A DNA stretch of 64,000 bases from Aporrectodea caliginosa (Eukaryota > Annelida > Clitellata > Crassiclitellata > Lumbricidae). The stretch spans positions 1 to 64,000 of the forward strand of contig JACEVL010000046.1 in NCBI GenBank assembly GCA_020284085.1. The letters run 5' to 3'. The notes under the pieces were generated by a model that was given only the letters and a program-made list of their open reading frames with translations, made no database searches and was not told where the DNA came from. The translations under genes were made by a program, and so were the position numbers. Every line of letters starts with the position of its first letter. The stretch's first letter is position 1. Shown piece by piece: positions 49,401 to 59,690 of the stretch.

Positions 49401-52400
49401 GAAAGTTTATTTTATTTAGGTAGCGATAAGATATATAATTTCTAAGTAGCGCCAATAAAATAACATTAATCGCTATAATTTGGAAGTTTCAATAGGAAGT
49501 TTACTGCGGTGCCAATTATCTGCAGTAATTAGTCCATCCAGTGTAGACATTTATTATAGACATGCTTCAGAATAAATGTTAGCGGTCATAAAACTAGAAT
49601 TGAGACAAAGCTGCAAATATTAAGTGCCAGAAGAAGTAAGAACCGATGCTCTTCAGAGTATGTGTGAATGCTAGAATAATTATATAGGTGAATGTATGTG
49701 TACATGTATGCATGTGTGTACCTAGGTAGGCCTACACATCTATAGGCTTTAGGTATTATGTTTCATGTATGTATCTAGGTATGCATGCAGGTTTCAGGTA
49801 TGTATGTATGAATGCATGCACATATATATTATATATGTATGTATTGATGTAGCTAAGTATGCACGTACTGTATGCATTTCTGTATATAGCTATGAATGCA
49901 TGTTTTAGGTATTTATACACTCATGCATGATTGCATAAATACATTACAAAATTGTACATACTGCCGGCTTTATGAAAAAAGAATGATTTTATATGTATTT
50001 TCAGCTTCGACCTTTAATGCCTTCAACGCGATCTATCTCGTGGCTGGTGTTGCTGTTCTCTTTGGCATCGCATCATCACTGGTGGCTCTTATTATGTGCC
50101 TGCGTCTTAGAAGAAAGAATTCAGGTAAGCATTCCTCAGTCATTTTCAGCAACACACACTTGGGTACGTAGCAAGTAAATGCAGTACACATGTTAATACT
50201 AACTGTGGAGATTGTTCAACCGACCTGTCGGATTTTTGTCATCTCAGCACTAATCTTTGTTTATTTTATTGTTGTGAATATTGATTTGCTATGATGTCGA
50301 CAAATCAAAGAACGACTGGTACATTCATTTCCGTTCTTTTCTAATCAATAATTATATTGGGGTAGCAGAGTGGTATAATTTTCACTTCATTGGCAAACAT
50401 ATTGAAGTTAAGCAACATTAAGTCAGGTAACAATTTATTTTGATGACGGTCCTTGGAATACTACGTGACCTGGAAAACACCCATGCCTCTATCCTTTTAC
50501 AAGCATCAATCGTCTTTTAATTGCTTAAAGAGTGATCTGGGGCTTCAAATCCTCACGAGAAAGAAAGGTAATCGAATATTCTGATTTATTTCGCACCTCC
50601 AACAAATTCAGATTTTACAAACTTAGTACACTGTCATTTGCTTTCAATTCTGAACTTGGTGTTGTGTACTATGAAGCAGATTTACTGACGAACGGTTGTG
50701 CTCTCAACACTGTTGTGAAATAATTTTCTCTTTCTTTTTCCACTGTCGAACTTGTTAATAATATGACTAATTATCGAGGACAGAGTACCATGCTGGTATC
50801 GTATTCAGTACGAATGAACTCTATCTCGGTCGGGGATCATTTAAACCTTTCCTTTTAACCTTTCACAGCTAAAAAAACTGTATTTAAAATTAGAATCAGT
50901 GGCCTCCAGTTCATATCATATTGTGGCATATGAAACCCAAAACTTTTCACTTGCATAAAACATTGCTCATGGAAAAATAAAGGCATACAGTATCAGTATA
51001 GTCGTTTTATTGAGGAAAACAATCTGACAAAAACACAGAAATGCTAACATGAGTGATAAGGGATAATAACAAAGTTACTTGGAACATTTTAAAATGAACT
51101 AGTAAATATTTTTATATAAGTACCTTGGAATAAATTGAGAGACTGTTGTCTTCGGGTGGGAGAGTGTGGTTGTGTGCTCTGGGTCTTAATTGGTGAAAGG
51201 AGAGGGGTCGGAGCGGAGGTAGAAGTCGGTGAAGTACATTCTTGGGATTGTGTAATATGGAGAAAAGGAGTTTCGCATCGGCTGTAATTTATTAGCAAGT
51301 TTAGAGACTGCTGGAAAGGATGGTTCTACGTAACCTAGGCGTTTGGCTCTTGTTAGGCGTTTTTCTAGGCGTTCTTTATCGGAAGGCAGAGTAAGACTTT
51401 CCAGGAAGGGGAGGCATATAGAAGTTTAGCAATGGTAGTGACTTTGGATACATTATGCATGGATGAGGAAGAAAAGCCATGGGTTTTGCATTTGTGTCAT
51501 GTTAGAAAACTCCCTAATATTTTCAAATTAGTCTGCAAAGCAGGAAAGGGATGAGACCCTATGGAAAAAATGGAATCAAAGCAGACCAGAATTAAGATCT
51601 ACTGGAGCTTTTAGGCAGAGAGTAATGTGGCAAGGCGGTTTCCTAAAGGCGGATGATGTCCGAGGATCGTTGATCTCACATGGCGATCAGACAACGTTCA
51701 TCCGCTAATCTGAGCTTAACGGAGGCCAACTTCTGGATAGGTCAGGAACTGTTCACACAACTCATGCTAACTGCATATACCGAGTCCAGCTTTGTATCTC
51801 ACAATTAGTTTGCAGGGTTTATAATAATGAATGCAGTTTCGACATCACTAAGCTTTCCCCGAGGCTATTTGGCAAAGTATCAGCTCCAGCTAAACACAAC
51901 CTATTTCATTGTGTAGCGTTTAAGGTTATATCTCCGGACAGTTGGAGATGAAACGAGGTTTATGATTCTTATGAATACATACATTTTATGAATCAATACA
52001 TTTAATGAATGCATAATATTTACCGAATGCAAAAATTTTATGAATACATAGAGTCTATAAATGCACGCATTTTATCAATGCATACATTAAATGAATGCAT
52101 GCATTTAATGAATGCATATATTTTATGAATGCATACATTTTATGAGTGCAGCCATTTAACGAATGCATTCGTTTTATCAATGCATATTGCATAGTCTACA
52201 TTTCATGAATGCAAACATTTTATGAATGCGTTCATTTTAACGAATGCATGCATTTTATCAATGCATAGTCTACATTTCATGAATGCATAGTCTATAATTA
52301 CGTGTTTTATTACAAATTATGAATGCAAACATTTTATGAATGCATACATTTTATGAATGCAAACATTTTATGAATGCATTCCTATAATGAATGCAAACAT

Positions 52401-54050
52401 TTATGAATGAAACATTTTATGAATGCAAACATTTTATGAATGCATTCCTATAATGAATGCAAACATTTATGAATGAAACATTTTATGAATGCAGGCATAA
52501 GCTGTCTAGTCTCCGTGTTTTGTTTACGGAGCTTAGTTGAAGCTATTTTAAAAAGAGATTGAGGCAAAATTATTAAATAAATAAATTAAACTATAGAAAC
52601 GAAGGTTAAACTGAACGATTGTTCTGTGTTAAGTATGTTGCTGTATTTGAGCAGGTTCCGCGACAACACGTCTACAGACTTTTCGTCTACGACACTTCGT
52701 CTACAGACACTTCGTCTAACGACATTTCGTTTACAAGTGTATCTTTACCCATTACGGCTAATCAACAGAGGCCGATTTCTTATAATTTCGCTAAAACGTG
52801 CTCAATATTCTCAGAAATCCAGCTTCTAATTACTGAAAAGATTATTTTCATCAATCCATCTTCTATTGAATGGAAACTTATTTTCATCCATGCATCTAGC
52901 TTGGTATCTAGCTTCTATTTGCGGTAAAAAAATTATTTCGATCAACCAAGCTTCTATATAAACACAGGAATGTTTTCATCAATCCCACTTCCATTTAGGG
53001 AAACAGTTTTTCGTCAATCCAGCTTCCATTTTAAAGTGACAATATCAAATAACTTTGTAGACGAAATGTCGGTAGACGAAATATGTGTAGACGAAGTGTC
53101 GTAGACGAAAATGTCGTGACACCATTTGAGCAAACTCCTGAGAATAACAGGAGGGTTTAGCGAATTATTATTATAATGAACAGGTTAAAATTTTATTTTC
53201 ATTATAAATTATTTGCTTACATTTACGGGTGTGTGCATTGATCGTATTTGTTTCTTTGAATTATTATTAGTACCTAAGTATGGTATAAGAATGGTCTATT
53301 TTACCATCAGAATATTTTTGCATCCAAATTTCAGCGGCCTTGGCAGATCTTGATCCAACAGAACCTTTCGCAAGCGAGTACGATTTGATACCCTACGCAA
53401 TCACTGATGGCTACGACACAATTGAAGAAGTGGATGAAAAGGATGACATCCTGTTCCCTAATTTTCTTCCACGACATGGTCCTCTTCCATCACCAGGATA
53501 CGCAGCGCTGATGCCTGATGAACCAAAGCCTCCGGGCGTCTACTCGAGAATGGAAAAATCCGTTGAAGATGAGGAAAGTGATGTTGATGAAAAGAAGCTG
53601 CTGTCAGATATAGATAGATCCAAGACCGATCAATCAAAGCTTTTAGATATCGAGGAACCTACAAAGAAAGCAACAATTCGCAACAACAGTTATCTTGATT
53701 TGACCACGGAGAGCAATAATAATTATGATACCGCAGAAGGTGAAGAAATGCCATCCGCCTATCTCAAGATGACCGACGACTCTCTACAATTCAACAGAGA
53801 TAACAATGGAGTTGAAACCATTAAAAATGAACATCCCAACAGCTATCTTGAATTGACATCGAAGAGTGATAAAGAGATCGGTGAAGATAGCGATGAAATT
53901 CCATCTGCTTACCTTAGAATGACAGACGACTCTTTGCAAGCAGTGATGAATAGCAATGTCCAAGAAGCAATTCCGGAAGTGGAAATGTCTTCATCGTATT
54001 TGACCACCAGGGAAATAGATTCTTCGGAATTGCAACAGAGTATGCCCTGA
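46475..54050 (+). CDS. Ig-superfamily receptor gene 4 with ITAM-like, multi-tyrosine tail
   Basis: Exons are 46475-46517 (signal, MWKLLLLVQIFIIC), 47227-47550 (V), 48114-48566 (Ig2), 50005-50124 (TM) and 53335-54050 (tail). All are phase 1 and open, 552 codons with the stop. The V domain (residues about 15-122) has MMCQP, RAW and DAGTYNC. Ig2 (123-273) has LRCSL...FTC, many N-glycan sequons and a Thr/Ser stalk. The TM exon (YLVAGVAVLFGIASSLVALIMCL, split here as a hydrophobic run, then RLRRKNS) is unrelated to that of genes 1-3. The tail has an ITAM-like pair at Tyr329/Tyr340, and further YxxL and YxxM sites. This is a cell-surface recognition receptor, probably signalling through SH2 proteins once its tyrosines are phosphorylated. 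It is the only complete gene of the cluster. Confidence 0.85.
48567..50004. other. Intron 3 of gene 4
   Basis: Sequence shared with gene 3 at 48720-48870. A low-complexity stretch of TGTATG/GCATG-like repeats lies at 49690-49915. No TM exon of the gene 1-3 type was found here. Confidence 0.6.
50125..51959. other. First part of intron 4 of gene 4
   Basis: No recognised gene. A minus-strand frame at 51240-51410 (LPSDKERLEKRLTRAKRLGY) looks like decayed mobile-element coding sequence, family not identified. Confidence 0.5.
51960..52500. repeat. Degenerate minisatellite (ATTTTATGAATGCATAC)
   Basis: About 30 imperfect copies of a 17-18-bp unit with the core TTTATGAATGCA. Positions 52390-52495 hold a larger duplicated block. 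Confidence 0.9.
52654..53123. mobile_element. Mutator-like MITE with 9-bp target duplication
   Basis: Flanked by identical ATTTGAGCA (52645-52653 and 53124-53132). Ends are inverted: GGTTCCGCGACAAC against GGTGTCACGACATT, both followed by repeats of TTCGTCTACGACACTTCG. A 9-bp duplication suits Mutator-type elements. The interior is the CATCAATCCAACTTC minisatellite. No ORF of its own. Confidence 0.8.
53335..54050 (+). other. Cytoplasmic-tail exon of gene 4
   Basis: Acceptor 'AAATTTCAG' then an open frame to TGA 54048-54050, about 238 residues, acidic. Tyrosine sites in protein numbering: Y329 DLI and Y340 DTI, separated by PYAITDG (an ITAM spacing of seven), Y369 AAL, Y383 SRM, Y433 LDL, Y456 LKM, Y484 LEL, Y506 LRM and Y535 LTT. 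The 433-456 and 484-506 segments are an internal duplication of about 50 residues (NSYLDL...PSAYLKMTDDSLQ and NSYLEL...PSAYLRMTDDSLQ). YxxM is the known recognition site of PI3-kinase p85 SH2 domains. No kinase or other enzyme domain is present. Confidence 0.85.
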
Positions 54051-55539
54051 TTTGCCAGCCTGACGTTTGAGCATTTTAACAATTTCTGAGATATATAAAC
54101 TACGTAGACATATTCCTAATGTAAATTTGGTTGATTTTGACAATGCTAAGGAATAATCAATTCTATGTATGCATGTAACTGGACTTTAATTAAGTGTATT
54201 TTTTAGGAATCCCTCCAAAGAGAACATTAAATTATTAGAACATCAATTAATGATTAGCTGTAAAAGGCAAACGCCAAAAGACTCATTGAACTAAGAAATA
54301 GTTAATTCATATTTTGTAATCTATATAACAAATATTTACAGAAACACTAATTTTAGTGCAACAGATTCTGTGACTATGCATGCTCGTTTTATTTTAAACA
54401 GATTCTGTTGGAAAGTGAGACTGGAAGTAATCGGCTATTTGAAAAAGTGTTGTCTTTTGTGTAGGTTCAATGAGCGTTTATATCTAGAGAAATTCGGAAT
54501 ACTAGCAGGGCCTGCAATCCCTGCATGTAGCTCTATCTGGTGTCTACATGAAACTATTTGTGTATAATTATACTTGTTAAATATAAGTTTCATAAAATCT
54601 ATATTCTGCTTGTTAAAATATATGAGTGCCATGTTGACTTGTGCCTTTCTTTAACGTCAAGGCAAACCTTCATCATAGCCAGTTAGTTAATTAGGCACTC
54701 AGTTAGTATTCTATTTATCAAGACATCTATTATTACGGCATTTAAGTAACTCACAATAAGCACTGTGCGGAAATTTAAATTATGTTACTGTCTTAGGACA
54801 TGAATCCAAATCAGCACAGATAATTTGCAGAGTCACCAGTGTCGGACTCCTGCACATAATATGCGGAACGCACCCAACAGAACCATATCCATAGTTGAAA
54901 GATAACATCATAATTATTAAGAGTTCCTGGACCAAGTTGCTTCGATATTGTAGTGTCACTATCTGGGCCGCACTTTTACCAACATGCCCACATGAAGCCC
55001 ATAATTATAGAAACTATTTTCACATACGGAACCCGTAGCCTATTTAACCCACATGGACTCAATCTGATGCCCAAGGATATGCTGGCAGGAACGACACGCG
55101 ATAAAGCTGTCGCCCAGCATATCCTCATTGGTAGCAGATGACGCACATATTGATAGGTCACACTGTCTTTTCCTCCGAATTTTTAATCTACGATTTTAAA
55201 TCTGCATACGCGTGATAGGCCTACTTTTATTTCTACTGTATATAAAGTTTGCGTTGTCGCGCCTATAAGAATATGCCTTAGCGACAATAGAATATTAATT
55301 AACTACAAAATAAAGCAGCAAAATTTAATATTTAGCGTCGATGCTTTGCCAACCTTAGGTTACTAGCGGTCCATGAGTGATTAATTTTACTATCCAAACG
55401 AGTGTTTAGAAGACCCCATAATCAAAATTTTAAACTATATGTTTTGCCAATGTTTAAACACGAGTAAATCGCCGAAACCAACTAAACAATGTCAAATAAT
55501 TCCGTTAATAAAAATAACTATTATTTCAGTAATTTTATA
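54051..55539. other. 3' flank of gene 4, no gene
   Basis: Does not resemble the 3' flanks of genes 1-3. No supported gene. An imperfect hairpin with 'ATATGCTGGC' arms lies at 55078-55125. Confidence 0.6.
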
Positions 55540-56960
55540 TAGCACCCCTTCAAGACTATCTACTCAGAAGCGCTCCCAGCCCAGCCTCGGTCGTACAGTA
55601 CAGTCGAAAGACCACAAATGAGCAGAGCAGAGTGACCCAGAGGTGTTAGGTGCGATACCAAGGGAAGCCCATTCCAGGTCGCAGGACCAGTCATAGAGAA
55701 AGCACGGCGCTGAGGGACAGCTGTCCGCGAACGGGGGGCAAGGAGCTCGGTTTGCACCGCCGAGTGGAGACAGCCGCGTCGCTGAACGGCCACCGTGGAA
55801 CAGGAAATATGTGGGAGTCAGGCCCTTAATGCAGCGTCGGACCAGACCAGGAAGGTAATGCGCTACGGGTAGGGGAGCCAGTGGACGACATTCCGCATGT
55901 ACCCAGAGACTCGACTGAACTTAATGATGCGGATCAGGGCGGGCAGCCGTGTGTTGGACAACATCTAGGCATTGAAGCCGGCAAGCCAGGAGCCCATAAT
56001 AAAAAATGGCGCTACAGTAGCCCAAGCGAGAGACTACACAAGAGTGAACAAGCGTCGAGGTATCACCAGAACATAGGGAACGGGATATCACCCTGAATTA
56101 CCGGAGCTGGGAGTAGCAGTTACGGCAAAGGAAACTGATGTATTGGACGAATGTAAGCTCCTGGCTTACATTCTCAGGTCTCGGACTGAGGATGAGAAAG
56201 TGAGATACGAATATTTCATAATATGAGACTCAAGGTCTATTTTATTCAGCTGCTGGCGGGTGTCAAGCCAGATTAGCTGGGTCTTGGTCGAGTTTAGTCG
56301 CAAGCGGTTTGCAGATATCCAAGTCTGTATGGTCTCATTGACCTGATCTAACTGCAAAGACCGCCTGAGTCGCCGGGCAGTGGACTTACGCCTGAGGGTC
56401 ATCAGCGTAGGCCTGATTGAGGACAGCCCCAGTCGCGAGCAGGGGCTCCAGGTCAGCAATGAAAATAATATAAAGGAGGGGCCAAGGACGGAGCCCTGGT
56501 GTAGTCCAGATGGGGCAGGAACCCAAGGAAACTTAGTGGAACCATGGATGACCAAAGTCATCGGTCCTGCAGGAAAGAATTATGCGTAAACTGAGGACGT
56601 TACCGGAAAAGCCAAAGGAGATAGACAGGCGCTACAAGAGGATGTCTTGATCAACTGTAACGAATCCGGCGCTCACATCGAACAATGCCAAGAGTGTGAC
56701 CTGGGATTAATCGAGAAGACGGACGAGTAGCGTTTCAGTAGAGTGTCCCTTACGGATCCCTGACTGGTAGGTTGGCAGAGGTCATTTTTAACCAGATAGT
56801 GAGTAATTTTGGCAGCAACTAGCTTCTCAACAATCTTGGACAAAAGTTAGCATTTGCTATGGGTCAAGAGTTAGTTGGGTCAGCTCCGTCAAGTCCCTCT
56901 GACTTATTCGGTTTAAGATCGAGATCCAAGGACCAACCAGACTCACAGTCAGATGGTTAC
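55540..56960 (-). pseudogene. Decayed LINE (same family as 7455 relic)
   Basis: Minus-strand fragments in several frames: LLALFDVSAGF (RT motif A region), LHQGSVLGPS, AYADD, NRLRLNSTKTQLIWLDTRQQL and, near the 3' end, PRSRTAVPQRRAFSMTGPATWNGLP. These are successive RT and C-terminal blocks of a CR1/Rex1-like LINE. Many stops and shifts. Confidence 0.8.
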
Positions 56961-57033
56961 GTCGGGCTTATTATGTTGGGTGTCACCCGTAGTAATTTCA
57001 CTAGTTATACTTTGACGTTAACTCATGTCTATT

Positions 57034-57540
57034 GACTTAGGGATAAAACAGATAAAACAGATAACGTAGCTTATGATCAGCTTTGTCCAATCCCTGGATA
57101 AAGGAGGAGGGCGATGCTAATGGTCTTTGTTATCACACAGTGTCGTAAACTGAAACTACCTCTATGATCAGGTTTAGTAGCGACCTTCCTTGTCTTCGAT
57201 ATTTTTATTACTATTTAGCTAGAATGGCGGACGCCCGCTTGTTCAAAACTATAATTGCGTGTTGATCAAAACCATGTGCTCAGAAGCCTCTTTCCTGATA
57301 TTCGTGTTAAGCACGCAAACGACCGCAGGGTTTCATGCTACCAAGCAGAGATTACCGGAACTACGTAGGCTATAACGGAATCTATACAGAAATGTTTACT
57401 GAGAACTGGTTCATTTATTCACTCTAACAACCCTCGCTGACAATTACATATCAAATAAATATAGAGGCACACATATATGTGACTGTTAAATCTGAGGGAG
57501 CCAGGGACATCTCTGGCTAAGTGGAGAAATTAAGCTGCGT
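57034..57540 (+). repeat. Dispersed repeat R1, first copy
   Basis: About 500 bp from 'GACTTAGGGATAAAACAGATA' less its last base to 'ATTAAGCTGCGTC'. It is near-identical in order to 58989-59488, and part occurs at 28690-28770. The right end has an AGCCAG...CTGGCT hairpin. Family unknown. Confidence 0.75.
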
Positions 57541-57544
57541 CAAT

Positions 57545-58065
57545 TAAAACTATTGAAATATTTTCAAATTTAGATTGCATACATAGGTCCACATAAGTCC
57601 ATACTGACATCAACAATTAAAAACTAAACTTTGTAAGTATAGCCTAGAGTGTACTTAATTAAAAATTACTTACAATTTTGACTTATATAAGAACTTAATA
57701 TGGAGTAATCTGAGTCAGTTTATCAAACAATTGGAGATTTGTGTACAAAGACAACATTTTAGATAACATAGAAATTCAAATAACTTTCCTAAATTTTATT
57801 TCCTGTACTGTGCTATAATTATATTTCTCAACTAAAAAAACACTAAATAGTGACGTAAATTAGATGAATCCTTGAAAGGACGGAGACAACGTAAGGGATA
57901 TGAGACAAAAATAAAATAAAACAAATAACAACAGACAGTAAATAAATAAATAAAGTTACATAAAAAAATAAAAAACCGAAGAAAAGGTGATGAAAAATAA
58001 AAAGCGAAAACGAACGTTTTTTGGAAAAAAATAAAAAACCAAAAACACGTTTTTTACAACTGTGG
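57545..58065. mobile_element. Partial copy of TIR element family M1
   Basis: Aligns with the right part of 37570-38449, ending in 'CACGTTTTTTACAACTGTGG'. The left end is missing. Confidence 0.65.
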
Positions 58066-58531
58066 TTCTTGTGTATGGACTGTGAGAAAGTCATTAATAT
58101 AAAATATTGCTCTGCACCACCGATTGATACCTGGCCATTAGATAGTTGCGCTTAATAAATGCATAACGATATACACTGCCAATACATGTATGCATAGCAC
58201 GTATGTGTCGTACTGTCTGTTATTATTATAATTTTCTTGTTCTACGCGGATGTGGTCATTGTCTGTAATTTGATGGCACAATTAGAAGTCTATCACATGG
58301 AAATATTGACACACTATTAATATCCTCTAAGGATTCCTATGTTTAGGAAAATGTACGTAGAACTTCAGCAGTTGAGTCCTTTTCAAGCGACATCAGAGAC
58401 AATTACTTTTCAGTGTCAGTTTAAAACGCTATCCTAGTTAAAACGAATTATGGTGACTTGAAAATAGATCTGGACGGTTAGAATCTTTGCCTTGAGATTT
58501 ATTGAGAGTTTTCTATACGAGATACGGGGAA

Positions 58532-58583
58532 ATGATTCGTGTTATCGTTATTCTTTGTTTCGCTTCATATTGCATTGGAATGG
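58532..58583 (+). CDS. Signal-peptide exon of a fifth receptor-like gene (partial)
   Basis: ATG followed by a hydrophobic stretch (MIRVIVILCFASYCIGM), 17 codons plus one base, then GTAAGC. Length class, hydrophobicity and phase-1 donor match the signal exons of genes 1-4, and it is in line with them on the same strand. No V exon follows in the remaining 5.4 kb, which is mostly repeats and an RLE element. The gene may continue outside the window or be a remnant. Confidence 0.5.
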
Positions 58584-58988
58584 GTAAGCATATATCATAC
58601 GTCTATGCTCGAATAATGGTCAGAATAACCACACAGGATATGAATGTCATAGACTATTGTATTATCTCGACTGCATCATGTGTCCATGCATGCTTCTAGT
58701 CGTCAATTCGCAAAGTTCATGTATAAAAAATGTAATGTAACGCAATTACACGTAAAGTGTACTTGGTGTTGTATGCATAATACTACTACTACTACTATTC
58801 CTTTATTTCACAAACTCGTTGACACAAACGCAACAAGATTACAAAATCAACAGTTTAATGATGATAATAATAATATTCGTTTATTCAATTCAAACTGACA
58901 AGCCGCAGTATGATTACTATGAAATAGTAAGAACACACGATAACAAGTTAAACCAGAGTCGATTTCATAACTGAATGGCAGCCTGTTA

Positions 58989-59488
58989 GACTTAGGGATA
59001 AAACAGATAGCGCAGCTTATGATCAGCTTTATCCCAACCCTGGATGAAGGAGGAGGGCGACGCTAATGGTCTTTGTTATCACACAGTGTCTTTAAACTGA
59101 AACTACTACTATGATCAGCTTTAGTAGCGACCTTCCATGTCTTCTGTATTATTATTACTATTTAGCTAGAATGGCGGACGACCGCTTCTTCTAAACTAAA
59201 TTATGTGTTCATCCAAACCATGTGCAAAGCTATCCTTCCTGATATCAAGAAAAGCACGCAAACGACCACACGGTTTCAGGCTACCAAGCGAAGATTACCG
59301 GAACTATTTATCACGGACTCTATACAGAAATGTTTACTCAGAACTGGCTCATTTACTCACTCTAACAACCATCGCTTACAATTACATGTCAAAATAATAA
59401 ATATAAATGTACACATATAATTATGTGACTGTTAAATCTGAGAGAGCCAGGGACATCTCTGGCTAAGTGGAGAAATTAAGCTGCGTCT
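58989..59488 (+). repeat. Dispersed repeat R1, second copy
   Basis: Direct repeat of 57034-57540, same orientation, about 1.95 kb downstream. Confidence 0.75.
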
Positions 59489-59524
59489 GTGACAACATGT
59501 CAAAACTAACAAACGGATATTATT

Positions 59525-59528
59525 AGGC

Positions 59529-59611
<83 letters not shown>

Positions 59612-59690
59612 CATTATTATTATTAATATTACTATTATTATTATTATTATTATTATTACTATTATTATTATTATTATTATTCAACAATAT
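59525..59690. repeat. (TTA)n array at 3' end of intact RLE element
   Basis: About 165 bp of TTA with a few TAC/TTTTA breaks. It meets the 3' end of the minus-strand element. Confidence 0.95.

Noticed and set aside
53335..54050. Gene 4 tail as an independent gene starting inside the exon
   Set aside because: There is no ATG near its start, the acceptor AG is in the phase required by the TM exon, and the acidic tyrosine-rich content fits a receptor tail.
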